A DNA stretch of 64,000 bases from Rhodospirillaceae bacterium Spongia-Bin9 (GTDB lineage Bacteria; Pseudomonadota; Alphaproteobacteria; Bin65). Shown here one piece after another: positions 30,436-39,519 of the stretch. A model generated the notes under the pieces. The model made no database searches and was not told the origin of the DNA. It was given only the letters and a program-made list of their open reading frames with translations. Location: the NCBI GenBank assembly GCA_900197615.1, contig FZLR01000003.1:1-64000 (forward strand). Direction: 5' to 3'. Made by a program: the position numbers and the translations under genes. Each line of letters opens with the position of its first letter. Position 1 is the stretch's first letter.

Positions 30436-31413
30436 CTATTCCGCTGCCATCGACGTCGCTGTCTCCTGCTCGGCCAGGAACTTCTCGGCATCGAGCGCCG
30501 CCATGCAGCCCAGTCCGGCGGCGGTGACCGCCTGCCTGTACACCTTGTCGACCACATCGCCCGCGGCAAAGACGCCGGGAACGCTGGTTACCGTCGTGTT
30601 CGGCTCCACCAGGATATAGCCCTCGTCGTCCATCGCCAGCTTGCCCCGGAAAATCCCGGTAGCCGGGTCGTGCCCGATGGCGATGAAGATGCCGTCGACA
30701 GGCTTCTCCCCGATCTCGCCGGTGACGACATTGCGCAGCCGGGCCGCCGTCACCCCCGGCGGATCGCTCTCGCCGACCACCTCTTCGAGCACGGTGTTCC
30801 AGAGCGGCTCTATTTTCGCATTGGAAAACAGGCGGTCCTGCAGGATTTTCTCCGCCCGCAATTCGTCCCGCCGATGCACCAGCGTGACTTTCGTGGCGTG
30901 ATTGGTCAGGTAGATCGCTTCCTCGACAGCGGTATTGCCGCCGCCGACGACGACCACCTCCTTGCCGCGGTAGAAAAAGCCGTCGCAGGTCGCGCAGGCC
31001 GAAACGCCGAAGCCCATGAATTTCTCTTCGCTGGGCAATCCCAGCCAGCGCGCCTGAGCCCCGGTCGCGACAACGACGGTATCGGCGAAGTAGATGTCGC
31101 CGCCGTCGCCGATGCAGCGGAACGGCCGTTGCGAGAAATCGACATCGACGATCAGGTCGTGAGTAACGGTGGTCCCGACATGCTCGGCCTGGGCCTGCAT
31201 CTGCTCCATCAGCCACGGCCCCTGGATGACGTCGGCGAAGCCGGGGTAGTTCTCGACGTCCGTCGTAATCGTCAGCTGCCCGCCCGGCTGGAGGCCCATT
31301 GCCATGCGGGGCGAGAGGTTTGCGCGCGCTGCATAGATCGCGGCGGTGTATCCGGCTGGGCCGGAGCCGATAATCAGAACGCGGTCGTGGAATTTCTGTG
31401 GCATGAATCGCAA
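30436..31413 (-). CDS. trxB: Thioredoxin reductase
   Basis: FAD-dependent enzyme that passes electrons from NADPH to thioredoxin. The 325-aa protein has the FAD motif IIGSGPAGYTAAIYAARA near residue 14, GGQLTITTDVENYPGF near 44, the redox-active C140-A-T-C143, the NADPH motif VVGGGNTAVEEA near 155, and the C-terminal FAAGDVVDKVYRQAVTAAGLG. A complete low-molecular-weight TrxR of standard size. The start could be residue 1 (31413) or the Met at residue 4 (31404). Confidence 0.96.
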   Translation of the reverse strand: MRFMPQKFHDRVLIIGSGPAGYTAAIYAARANLSPRMAMGLQPGGQLTITTDVENYPGFADVIQGPWLMEQMQAQAEHVGTTVTHDLIVDVDFSQRPFRCIGDGGDIYFADTVVVATGAQARWLGLPSEEKFMGFGVSACATCDGFFYRGKEVVVVGGGNTAVEEAIYLTNHATKVTLVHRRDELRAEKILQDRLFSNAKIEPLWNTVLEEVVGESDPPGVTAARLRNVVTGEIGEKPVDGIFIAIGHDPATGIFRGKLAMDDEGYILVEPNTTVTSVPGVFAAGDVVDKVYRQAVTAAGLGCMAALDAEKFLAEQETATSMAAE

Positions 31414-31498
31414 TCCGGGGTGGGAACCTGCCGGCGGTGGGAGCGGCGCGGCGCCGGTACAGAAATACGGTCAGGCCGGCCCGGAGGCAATGCCAGGG

Positions 31499-32497
31499 TC
31501 AACCTGAGCGCATGGCGGCGGCAGCCCGATGACGCGCCTGCAACCGGGCGCGGATTGCGTCAGCCGCGGCGGCCGTATCGTCCGGCGGATCGTAGGTCCA
31601 GCAGTCCAGCGCCCCGTCGAACACGCGGGTATAGCCGTCCGCCTGCAGGCCGGCGTGAAACCGGTCGATCCGCCGCGATACACCTTCGAGCGGCAGGACA
31701 TAGACCGGCTTGCCGGTCGCCAGCGCCTCCGAGGTCATCGACACCGAATCCCAGGTAACGACGATGGTGTCGGCGACCGCAAGCCAGGCGAAATACGGAT
31801 TGTCGCCGGATCCGTCCCATATCTCCGCCCCGGTCCCTGCGAGCCTTTCGGCCAAGATACGGACGATGGCCGGGTTCGTTCGGCGGGACGGCGTGAGGCG
31901 CAGGTCGATCGGCCGGCGCCGGCACAGGCCCGCCAGGCTCTCGCCGAATCGGGCAGCGATCTCTTCGGTAAAGCGATGCCGCCTGTTCGAGCCGCCGATC
32001 AGGACGGTAACCGCGTGGCGGGCCGGGTCTGCGCGGTCGACGGCGTCGCGGCGGCCCTTCGCCAGCCGCTCTGCTGTCACGCGATGGACGGCGGCGCGGG
32101 TAACGTGGACATTCGCGCCATGCAGATTGTCGTGCCGCGGCACGACGACCAGATCGAACCGGTCGCTGGGCATGTACGGCCGCTGGATATGCACCGACAG
32201 GATGGCGCCGCCGCTCCGTTTCCGGACGGCCAAGTTGGGCACCGCCGCCCGCCGGCCGCAGCTGACCAGGACATCCGGCCAGGGCGGTTCCAGCGTGTCG
32301 CCCTCTCCGCCAAGCGCCGTCAGCGGGACAGGCCAGAGCGACGGAGGCAGCCAGCGCCAGGGGGCGCGGACCGCGATGCGCTTTACGACGATCGTGCCCG
32401 CGCCGGCGCCGATCAACGCTTCAGCCACACCGCGCGCCTGATTTTCCGTGCCGATATGCCCCTCGGTCACCGCCCAAACGGTGAGCGGCTGCGTCAT
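31499..32497 (-). CDS. ELM1/GtrOC1-family protein (mitochondrial fission ELM1-like)
   Basis: Protein of 332 aa in the ELM1 family (DUF1022), named for a plant mitochondrial fission factor and common in alphaproteobacteria. Family features include the opening VWAVTEGHIGTENQARGVAEAL, HIQRPYMPSDRFDLVVVPRHDN near residue 103, VLIGGSNRRHRF near 165, and VTWDSVSMTSEALATGKPVYVLPLEG near 248, a stretch recalling nucleotide-sugar-binding GT-B folds. The bacterial function is not established; a link to cell-envelope glycans has been suggested for some members. It is the first gene of the operon with trxB and lysR and is divergent from the Lrp gene. Confidence 0.85.
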   Translation of the reverse strand: MTQPLTVWAVTEGHIGTENQARGVAEALIGAGAGTIVVKRIAVRAPWRWLPPSLWPVPLTALGGEGDTLEPPWPDVLVSCGRRAAVPNLAVRKRSGGAILSVHIQRPYMPSDRFDLVVVPRHDNLHGANVHVTRAAVHRVTAERLAKGRRDAVDRADPARHAVTVLIGGSNRRHRFTEEIAARFGESLAGLCRRRPIDLRLTPSRRTNPAIVRILAERLAGTGAEIWDGSGDNPYFAWLAVADTIVVTWDSVSMTSEALATGKPVYVLPLEGVSRRIDRFHAGLQADGYTRVFDGALDCWTYDPPDDTAAAADAIRARLQARHRAAAAMRSG

Positions 32498-32664
32498 CGC
32501 CGGTACGCCTTAGCGTTTGTGAATGATTCGGAAATCATTGAAACTTTATTGCGTGTCTGGCATTGGACAGGCAATCCCGGCGGAAAAACCGATTGTCACA
32601 GGGAAATATTCTGAATCGCCTCGGAGCCCGAGGCGGCGGAACCCAGGAAGGATGACGACCGTCT

Positions 32665-33165
32665 ATGCCAGCACGCCCGACAACAGCAAGCGGCAAGCGG
32701 GTCCGCCTCGACGCCATCGACCTGAAGATTTTGCGGGATCTCCAGGAACATGGCCGCATGACCAATGTCGAGCTCGCCCAGCGCGCCGGCATTTCGGCGC
32801 CGCCCTGCCTGCGCCGGGTTCGCGCGCTGGAGGAAGCCGGCTACATCCGCGGCTACCACGCCCAGGTCGATCCGGAGGCGCTGGGCTTCGAGGTGCTGTT
32901 CTTCGTCCTCGTCGGCCTGGACAGCCAGGCCCAGGAGGTATTGAGCGCCTTCGAGGACGAAATGGGCAACTGGCGCGAGGTGCGCGAATGCCACATGGTG
33001 CGCGGCGCCGGCGATTTCCTGCTCAAGATCGTGGCGCGCAACACCGCGCACGAAAACGAGATCACCACCCGGCTGACGTCCGCCCGCCACGTCACGACGG
33101 TCCAGAGCATCCAGGTTATCCGCAGCGGCAAGAACCGGCCGGGCGTGCCGGTCGATATGGAATAG
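32665..33165 (+). CDS. Lrp/AsnC-family transcriptional regulator
   Basis: Feast/famine regulator of 166 aa. The N-terminal helix-turn-helix (LDAIDLKILRDLQEHGRMTNVELAQRAGISAPPCLRRVRALEE) is followed by the RAM effector-binding domain (ECHMVRGAGDFLLKIVARN). It has a longer N-terminal tail than typical Lrp, starting at the ATG at 32665. An Lrp gene beside trxB is a recurring alphaproteobacterial arrangement. The 167-bp gap to the divergent ELM1 gene probably holds both promoters. Confidence 0.92.
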   Translation: MPARPTTASGKRVRLDAIDLKILRDLQEHGRMTNVELAQRAGISAPPCLRRVRALEEAGYIRGYHAQVDPEALGFEVLFFVLVGLDSQAQEVLSAFEDEMGNWREVRECHMVRGAGDFLLKIVARNTAHENEITTRLTSARHVTTVQSIQVIRSGKNRPGVPVDME

Positions 33166-33208
33166 ACGGATCTTGCGCCCGGCGTGCGGGAGACCCCGCC
33201 GACAGGCT

Positions 33209-34663
33209 CTATTGAGCCTCGGCCTGCAGCACAAGCCCTCTTGGCACCGGCGACCCGCCGCTTCCGTCGGCATAGCCTTTACCGCCCCGGCGCAGGACAT
33301 GGTTGTAGAGCCGGGTATTGGCATGGCCGCTGGCGCACAGGCCCTTGCGGCTCTGGTAGCGCTGGATGGCGCGCCGGCTTTTCTTGCCCAGAACGCCGTC
33401 GGCCTTGAGGCGGCCGTAGCCCATGCGGGTCAACCGGCGTTGCAGGTCGGCGCGCTCCCATTTGGACAGGGCGTAATCGCGCCGGGGCCAGGATTTGCGG
33501 ATCGCAAAGCCGTGCTTGATCTTTTCCGCCAGCACCGAAACGGCGAAGGCGTATTCGATCAGGTTGTTGTAGCGCATGATGGCGCGGAAGTTCCTCGTCA
33601 GCAGGAACGCAGGTCCGCGACAGCCGGCAGGCATGTAGATGGAGGCATTTTCCCGGCTGCGCGGCAGGGACTTGCCGTTGATCCGGCGAACGCCGGCGCG
33701 CCGCCAGCTGTTGAGCGGCCGCAAATTGTAGAAGCCGGTCCGGCTCACCGGCAGGCGGCGCGGCAGGCGCACCTCGTAGATCGCCTTCCCGATCCGGGTG
33801 TCCCATCCGCCGCGCTTGATGTTGTAGTTGGCCATCGAGGCGAGAACGTCGGCCTTGCTCCGCCAGATATCGCGCCTTCCGTCGCCGTTGTGGTCGACGG
33901 CGTAATAGATGTAGGCCGACGGCATGAATTGCGTCTGGCCCATGGCGCCGGCGTTGCTGCCGTACATCCGGCTGAGCCGCGCAAACCCGCGGTCGGCGAT
34001 CATGAGGGCGCCGAGCAGTTCGCCCGAAAAGAAACGCCGGCGATGGCTGCGATAGCCAAGTTTGGCGAGGGTCGGCACGACCCGATGGCGCCCGGTGACG
34101 GCGCCGAACTTGGACTCGACGCCCCAAAGGGCCACCAGGTAGTGGGCCGGCACGCGGTATCGCCGCTCGATATCCCGCAGAAGGCTCCGATACCGGGACA
34201 TCATCCTTCGACCCTTGCGGACGAGGTTCGGCGTGATGCGGTGTTCCACATAATCGCGCACCGCGTTGCCGCCGCGCCGCCTGGCGATCAGGACGCCCTC
34301 GGCGCCCATTGCGTCGGCAATCTGCTCTTTCAGCTTGATTCCGTCGGTCTCGGCGATGTCGGAAGCAGCCGAGTCGCGGCCGCCCAGGCGGCCGAGCGCG
34401 GCATGAAGCGTGGAACTCCTGATTCCGCACCGGCGCCCGACTTCCTTGGCCCGGCGCAGATAGCCGTTGAAGCTGCCCGAGTAGCTGTAAAGTGCGCGGG
34501 TCTGCTTCAGGCAGGCGCGGTATTGGGCCGAGGCATCCTTGCCGGAACCCCAATTGCCGCCTCCGCATGCGGCGAGCATGGCGCCGGCGATGGACAGAAG
34601 CGCGAGGTTTCGGAACGGCCGCCACGATCCGGCCGGCCGGTTCCCGAGATGAAGGAACAGCAT
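33209..34663 (-). CDS. Lytic murein transglycosylase, MltB type, lipoprotein
   Basis: Peptidoglycan-cleaving enzyme of the GH103/MltB group, 484 aa, making 1,6-anhydroMurNAc ends. The signal peptide ends in a lipobox (AMLAAC, Cys at about residue 33), so it is predicted to be a membrane-anchored lipoprotein. Catalytic Glu is in LVALWGVESKFGAVTGRH near residue 185. The GAMGQTQFMPSAY stretch near 240 and HNGDGRRDIW near 258 are MltB hallmarks. A C-terminal peptidoglycan-binding domain starts near residue 400 (LQRRLTRMGYGRLKADGVLGKKSRRAI). A paralogue lies 78 bp upstream on the same strand. Confidence 0.92.
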   Translation of the reverse strand: MLFLHLGNRPAGSWRPFRNLALLSIAGAMLAACGGGNWGSGKDASAQYRACLKQTRALYSYSGSFNGYLRRAKEVGRRCGIRSSTLHAALGRLGGRDSAASDIAETDGIKLKEQIADAMGAEGVLIARRRGGNAVRDYVEHRITPNLVRKGRRMMSRYRSLLRDIERRYRVPAHYLVALWGVESKFGAVTGRHRVVPTLAKLGYRSHRRRFFSGELLGALMIADRGFARLSRMYGSNAGAMGQTQFMPSAYIYYAVDHNGDGRRDIWRSKADVLASMANYNIKRGGWDTRIGKAIYEVRLPRRLPVSRTGFYNLRPLNSWRRAGVRRINGKSLPRSRENASIYMPAGCRGPAFLLTRNFRAIMRYNNLIEYAFAVSVLAEKIKHGFAIRKSWPRRDYALSKWERADLQRRLTRMGYGRLKADGVLGKKSRRAIQRYQSRKGLCASGHANTRLYNHVLRRGGKGYADGSGGSPVPRGLVLQAEAQ

Positions 34664-34741
34664 TTCGAGTCACCCTGTTTCAGCGATCCGCCGGCTCTCC
34701 GCGCGGCAGATCGACCGTCTGCTCTCTCTTCACCCCGCCGC

Positions 34742-36046
34742 CTACCGGGAAACGGCCTTCCGGACCGCCTCCAGCAGATTGTGGTTGGCGTAACCGTCGG
34801 CCGGTTTGCCGGCCCTTTTCTGGAAGGCCCGTATCGCCTTCCTGGTATCCGGGCCGACCTTTCCGTCGACCGGCCCCGGATCGAAACCCAGCGTCATCAG
34901 TTTTCGTTGCAGTTCCGCCTTTTCGGCGCGCGACAGCGGACGGACGCCGGCGGGCCAGCGGGCAACCAGATTGCCCTGCCCTTCCAGCCGCTCCGCCAGC
35001 AGCCCCACCGTCAGCGCATAGGCGGCCGCATTGTTGTAGCGCAGGATGGCGCGGTAATTCTGCGTCACCAGGAAGACCGGCCCATCCCAACCGGACGGCA
35101 CGATGAGGCTGACCGGCCGGGGAATCTCCGGCAACGGCTTGCCGTCGGCGCGTCGGACGCCCAACGCCTGCCATTCGGCGACCGTCTTGCTCTCGCCGAT
35201 ATGGGCCTGGCTGAAGTCGAAGCCCGCCGGCAGCCTGGCCTCCCAGCCGAACGGCAGGCCCGGTTGCCAGCCGGATTTCCTGAGATAATTGGCGGTCGAG
35301 GCGAAAACGTCCGGCAGGCTGCCCCACAAGTCCCGGCGCCCGTCGCCGTCGAAATCGACGGCATGGTCCAGGTAGGTTGTCGGGATAAACTGGGTATGGC
35401 CCATGGCGCCGGCCCATGAGCCGACCAATCTGCCGAGCGGCGCGTGGCCCCGGTCGACGATCTGCAGCGCGCCGAACAACTGCCGGCGCCAGAACGGCCG
35501 GCGCTTCGGCGTACCGGCATAGGCCAGCGTCGCCAGGGCTTCGACCACCGGAAAAGTGCCGAAATTGGCGCCATAGTTCGATTCGAGCCGCCAGATCGCC
35601 AGAAGGTAGCGCGCAGGCACACCATAGGCCGCTTCGATCCTGCGCAGCAGGGCCGCGTGCTGCCGGCGTTTCTCGCGGCCGGCGTCCAGCGCCCGCTTCC
35701 CGGTCAGCGCGGCGACATAGGCGCCGACGGGCGTGACGAATTCCGGCTGACGCGACTCCAGCGCGAGAGTCCGGCGGTTCAGGCGCAGACCGCCGAGCGC
35801 CGCAGCCAGCGTGCTTTCGCCGATCTCCCTGGTCCGGGCTTCGGCCTTGAGCGCGGCGATCCACGCCGCGAAGGACGGGCGGGACTCTTGCGTCGATCGA
35901 GGATCCGAATTCGAAACTTCCTGCCCGGCAGCCGCAGCCCCGGCCAGAATTCGAGACTCGTCGGCAAGCGCCGAAACAGCGTTCGCCGCAGCGAATACTG
36001 TTGCAACCATCGTAACCGCGCCAACTCGTCTCAAATTCATTGACAT
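34742..36046 (-). CDS. Lytic murein transglycosylase, MltB type, secreted
   Basis: Second GH103/MltB-type enzyme, 434 aa. It has a Sec signal (AVTMVATVFAAANAVSALA) without a lipobox, so unlike its neighbour it is predicted to be soluble in the periplasm. Catalytic Glu is in LLAIWRLESNYGANFG near residue 160, with GAMGHTQFIPTTY and FDGDGRRDLWGSLPDVFASTANYL following, and a C-terminal peptidoglycan-binding domain (LQRKLMTLGFDPGPVDGKVGPDTRKAI). The tandem pair looks like a duplication that diverged in localisation. Start at 36046; ATG 36040 is possible. An AT-rich region with inverted repeats lies just upstream. Confidence 0.92.
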   Translation of the reverse strand: MSMNLRRVGAVTMVATVFAAANAVSALADESRILAGAAAAGQEVSNSDPRSTQESRPSFAAWIAALKAEARTREIGESTLAAALGGLRLNRRTLALESRQPEFVTPVGAYVAALTGKRALDAGREKRRQHAALLRRIEAAYGVPARYLLAIWRLESNYGANFGTFPVVEALATLAYAGTPKRRPFWRRQLFGALQIVDRGHAPLGRLVGSWAGAMGHTQFIPTTYLDHAVDFDGDGRRDLWGSLPDVFASTANYLRKSGWQPGLPFGWEARLPAGFDFSQAHIGESKTVAEWQALGVRRADGKPLPEIPRPVSLIVPSGWDGPVFLVTQNYRAILRYNNAAAYALTVGLLAERLEGQGNLVARWPAGVRPLSRAEKAELQRKLMTLGFDPGPVDGKVGPDTRKAIRAFQKRAGKPADGYANHNLLEAVRKAVSR

Positions 36047-36071
36047 CCGGTTTGCCCGGTGACACCGGAGG

Positions 36072-36113
36072 TTAGAACATCATTCTAATATTCTACACCA
36101 ATTCTTCAAGAAT
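36072..36113. promoter_or_regulatory. Two AT-rich dyads upstream of the transglycosylase pair
   Basis: TTAGAA-N5-TTCTAA at 36072-36088 and ATTCTT-N1-AAGAAT at 36101-36113 are perfect inverted repeats in an unusually AT-rich stretch (about 36070-36180), 26-67 bp upstream of the start at 36046. They are well placed for operator sites at the promoter of the two lytic transglycosylases. The cognate regulator is not evident. Confidence 0.4.
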
Positions 36114-36255
36114 CCAAAATCCGTTCGCGGCGATATTTCGGTAGCACTATTCGAACCTGGAATACCTCAGTAGTTGCGATCTGCGGATTGCTGTGCAGGT
36201 TCGGCCGGCGTCGTATCCGACGGCTACCGCGCGTTCGATCCGCCCGAAGCGGCCG

Positions 36256-38118
36256 TTACAGCCCGTAGTAGAGCGGCAGCACCAGGCTGACGGTCGCCCA
36301 TACGAAGATCAGCATCGGCAGCCCGGCGCGCACGAAATCCTGGAAGCGGTAGCCTGCCGGGCCCATCACCAGCAGGTTGGTCTGATAGCCCATGGGCGTC
36401 GCGAAGGCGCAGTTGGCGCCGAACACCACGGCGACCGCGAACGGCTCGATCGGCGCCCCGAGACCCTGGGCCAGCGAGACGGCGATCGGCGTGAACAGCA
36501 CGGCGACCGCCTTGGTCCCGACCAGGTTTGCCAGCACGGCGACAAGAAGGAAGAAGGCGGACAGCACGACCGGTATCGGCGCGCCCGCCAGGGCGGCGGC
36601 CAGCAGATCGGAAAGGATGGTGGCGCCGCCGGTCGCCTGCAGCGCCTTGCCCAGGGCCAGGGCGGCGGCGATCACCAGCACCAGATCGGCGCCGATGGCG
36701 CGCGCCGCCTGGCGCAGGGTCATGACCCTTGTTGCCAGCATGGCGGCGGCGCCGGCCAGCGCACCGATCTCGATCGGCAGGATGTCCAGCGCCGCAAGCC
36801 CGACCGCAGCGGCGAAGATTGCCAGCGCGCGCCAGGCCTCGGGCGCCGATGGCACCTCGCTCGCCGACCACTCGATCGGCAGGATGCCCGGCCTGCCGCG
36901 CAACGCCGCCTTGGCCTCGGCTGTGCCCTGAACCAGCAGGACATCGCCGGCGGCAAGCGGCAGGTCGGTGATCGGCCGGCGCAGCCGGGCGGCGCGGCGC
37001 TGCACGCCGACGACGACGCAGTTGTAGCGATAGCGGAAGCCGATCTGCTCGAGCGTCCGGCCGATCAATTCCGAGCCCGGCGTGACCATGACTTCGCCGA
37101 GCAGTTGCCGGCCGCGCAGCCAGGGCGGCTTGCCGTGGGTCTCGTCCTCCCTAGCCGCCCAGGCGTCGCCGAGGGACGGGTGCAGCAGGTCCATCTGGCC
37201 GCGCACGGCCTCGGTCAGCGCGGCCCGGGTCGCGCTCACGATCAGTATATCGCCGGGCTGCAGCGCCGCGTCCTCCTCGAACGGCGGCAGCAGGCTCGCT
37301 TCGCCGCGCTGGATGGTGTGGACGGTGACATCGGCAATTTGCGGAAAAAAGCCGCCGGCCGGCCTAAGTCCGTCCAGCGGCCGGTCCCGGACAATGTCGA
37401 TCTGGGCGAGGAACTGGCGGCCGGTCGCATGGCCCGCCTCGCCGCCGGCGCTGCGGTCCGGCAGCAGCCGGCGGACCACCAGCAGCGCGAAGAGCAGGCC
37501 CGGCAGCGCCACCGCCAGGCCCGGCACGGTAAAATCGAAGAAGCCGAAGCCCGGCTGGCCCAGGTCGGTCAGCATGCCGGAGACCAGCAGGTTGGTGCTG
37601 GAGCCGATCAGCGTCGTCATGCCGCCCAGGATCGAAGCGAAGCTCAGAATCATCAGGGAACGGCTGGGCGCCGTACCGCCGCGGCTGGCGAGCGCCTGGA
37701 GGATCGGGATGAAGATGACGACGACGGGCACGTTGTTGAGCACGCCGCTGATCAGCAGCACGGCCAGCAGCGACAGCGACACGGCGACCCCGGACCGCCC
37801 GCCCGCAGCGCCGAGCAGTGCGCGCGCGCCGCGATCGAGCGCCCCGGTCTGCGCCAGACCCTGACCGATGACGATGAGCCCGAGGAGCGCGATCAGGGCC
37901 GGATTCGCGAAACCGGCCAGCAGGTCCGCCGGTCCCAGCCTGTTGCGGCCGTCGCCTCCGGTTTCGGGAAATATGTGGAACGCCAGCAGCAGCAGGCAGA
38001 TGACCGCCAGCGAGGCCAGTTCCATCGACACCCTGGGGGCGGCGTAGAGGACCAGCGCCACGACAATCGCGCCGAAGGCCAGGACCGGCCCGATTTCGCC
38101 TTCGATAATGCCGAACAC
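36256..38118 (-). CDS. SLC13-family permease with TrkA-C domains
   Basis: Inner-membrane transporter of 620 aa in the divalent-anion:Na+ symporter class. Two hydrophobic halves flank a central cytoplasmic region holding two TrkA-C (RCK-C) modules, the second clear at LLGEVMVTPGSELIGRTLEQIGF near residue 327. Family-type stretches are SGVLNNVPVVVIFIPILQAL near 128, GGMTTLIGSSTNLLVSGML near 165, and NCAFATPMGYQTNLLVMGPAGY near 573. Such proteins are often labelled sulfate, citrate or other anion transporters; the substrate is not decidable here. Monocistronic by spacing, 209 bp from the transglycosylase gene. Confidence 0.88.
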   Translation of the reverse strand: MFGIIEGEIGPVLAFGAIVVALVLYAAPRVSMELASLAVICLLLLAFHIFPETGGDGRNRLGPADLLAGFANPALIALLGLIVIGQGLAQTGALDRGARALLGAAGGRSGVAVSLSLLAVLLISGVLNNVPVVVIFIPILQALASRGGTAPSRSLMILSFASILGGMTTLIGSSTNLLVSGMLTDLGQPGFGFFDFTVPGLAVALPGLLFALLVVRRLLPDRSAGGEAGHATGRQFLAQIDIVRDRPLDGLRPAGGFFPQIADVTVHTIQRGEASLLPPFEEDAALQPGDILIVSATRAALTEAVRGQMDLLHPSLGDAWAAREDETHGKPPWLRGRQLLGEVMVTPGSELIGRTLEQIGFRYRYNCVVVGVQRRAARLRRPITDLPLAAGDVLLVQGTAEAKAALRGRPGILPIEWSASEVPSAPEAWRALAIFAAAVGLAALDILPIEIGALAGAAAMLATRVMTLRQAARAIGADLVLVIAAALALGKALQATGGATILSDLLAAALAGAPIPVVLSAFFLLVAVLANLVGTKAVAVLFTPIAVSLAQGLGAPIEPFAVAVVFGANCAFATPMGYQTNLLVMGPAGYRFQDFVRAGLPMLIFVWATVSLVLPLYYGL

Positions 38119-38199
38119 AAGCTCCCCGCCCGTTCCTGCCCTGCCGAACGTCGCGAACGCCGGACTCAGGATAGCCCGGCGCGCCGTCCGGCGCAGCAG

Positions 38200-39000
38200 C
38201 TAGAACGTCATCAGATCCTCGCCGATAGCCAGCCGCCCGCCATAGTCGCGGCGGATAATCTCGCGCAATTCGCGCGGTTCGGAATCCGGCAGCATGTGGG
38301 TGGTGACGAGCAGGCCCGGCGCAGCGTCGCGCGCCACCAGCGACAGCCGTTCGGGCGACGTATGGGCCCGCAGCGTATGGCTCTTGTCGATATGGGGCGC
38401 TGTCCATTTCTCGTATTGGACGCATTCGTGAATCAGGATATCGGCCCGGTGGGCGTGGCGAATCAGGTTTTCGCAGGGGCTGGTGTCGCCCGACAAGACG
38501 ATGCGCCGGTCCCTGGTTTCGAAGCGGTAGCCGAAGGCCCGGTCGAGCGGATAGTGCGCGACATCGAACGCCGCGACCCTGACCCCGTCGGTATCCAGCG
38601 CCGGACCCTCGGTCAGTTCGTGGACCCGGATATCCGGCATCTTCCGGCGCACCGTGCGAATCCTCATCCGCAGTTCGAGGTCCGGGCGCAACAATTCGAG
38701 AAGCTGCCCGACCATGGTGCGGATGCCTTCCGGCCCGTAGATGTGCCAAGGCCGGTCGTCGCCGATAATCCAGCGGCAGACGATGAAATGGCCGAGGTCG
38801 ATATAGTGGTCGGAATGCAGATGGGTGATGAACAGATGGTCGATCTCGTTCGGCATGAGCCCCAGTTCGACCATCCGGTGAACGACGCCCGAGCCGCAAT
38901 CGACCGCGAAATTGTTGGCGCCGGCCCGCAGGACGTAACCCGGCCCGCGCCGCCGCGGGTTGGGGAACGGCAAACCGGTGCCCAGCAGGCTGACCTGCAT
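38200..39000 (-). CDS. MBL-fold hydrolase, ribonuclease Z-like
   Basis: Metallo-beta-lactamase-fold protein of 266 aa with the zinc motif THLHSDHYIDLGHF near residue 59, a later LSGDTSPCENL carrying the bridging Asp, and a final His in VTTHMLPD. The opening VSLLGTGLPFPNPRRRGPGYVL is like RNase Z and related phosphodiesterases, but the long exosite arm of tRNase Z is not obvious, so this is more likely a stand-alone RNase Z-like or arylsulfatase-type MBL enzyme than the tRNA 3' processor. It lies 36 bp downstream of mutT and may be cotranscribed with it. Confidence 0.85.
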   Translation of the reverse strand: MQVSLLGTGLPFPNPRRRGPGYVLRAGANNFAVDCGSGVVHRMVELGLMPNEIDHLFITHLHSDHYIDLGHFIVCRWIIGDDRPWHIYGPEGIRTMVGQLLELLRPDLELRMRIRTVRRKMPDIRVHELTEGPALDTDGVRVAAFDVAHYPLDRAFGYRFETRDRRIVLSGDTSPCENLIRHAHRADILIHECVQYEKWTAPHIDKSHTLRAHTSPERLSLVARDAAPGLLVTTHMLPDSEPRELREIIRRDYGGRLAIGEDLMTF

Positions 39001-39036
39001 CTTCGCCTCCGTCGCGGACGCGCTGCGGCGCCGGCG

Positions 39037-39519
39037 CTAGAGAAAATCCCGCAGCATGGCGACCAGCGGCGCATCGGCCGGCGGCATGGGATAGCCTCCG
39101 AGGCGCATCGGCCGGACCCATTTGATGGCCGCATGTTCCCGGGGTGCCGGCTCGCCAAGCCATTTCCGGCAAATGTAGAGCGGCATCAGCAGGTGAAATT
39201 CCGCATAGGCGTGGGACGCGAAGGTGAACGGCGCCAGGCAGCTTTCGGACGTATCGATGCCCAGCTCCTCGCGCACCTCGCGGATCAGGGCGGCGTCCGG
39301 CGTCTCGCCCGGCTCGACCTTGCCGCCCGGAAACTCCCAGAGTCCGGCCATCGCCTTGCCCGCCGGCCGCTGCGCGATCAGCACGCGGTTGTCGATATCG
39401 ACCAGGGCGATGGCCGCGACCAGCACGATGGGCAGGTCTTCCGGCAGCGCCGGACTATGCCCCGGATCGCAGCCCGCAGTCCCGTCGGAGTAAGCCGCCC
39501 TAGCTTCGATAGTCGGCAT
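39037..39519 (-). CDS. mutT: 8-oxo-dGTP diphosphatase MutT-like Nudix hydrolase
   Basis: Nudix hydrolase of about 160 aa predicted to cleanse the nucleotide pool of 8-oxo-dGTP. The Nudix box is complete: GGKVEPGETPDAALIREVREELG, with the catalytic REVREE. Upstream sits the MutT-like VLIAQRPAGKAMAGLWEFPG. The ATG at 39519 overlaps the end of argJ by 20 bp; the first roughly 25 residues are not typical and a later start may be used. The parvulin-argJ-mutT order is widespread in alphaproteobacteria. Confidence 0.88.
   Translation of the reverse strand: MPTIEARAAYSDGTAGCDPGHSPALPEDLPIVLVAAIALVDIDNRVLIAQRPAGKAMAGLWEFPGGKVEPGETPDAALIREVREELGIDTSESCLAPFTFASHAYAEFHLLMPLYICRKWLGEPAPREHAAIKWVRPMRLGGYPMPPADAPLVAMLRDFL

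Noticed and set aside
36146-36160. TTCGAACC resembling a tRNA T-loop on the minus strand
   Set aside because: The flanking bases do not form a T-stem and no acceptor, D or anticodon arms can be drawn.
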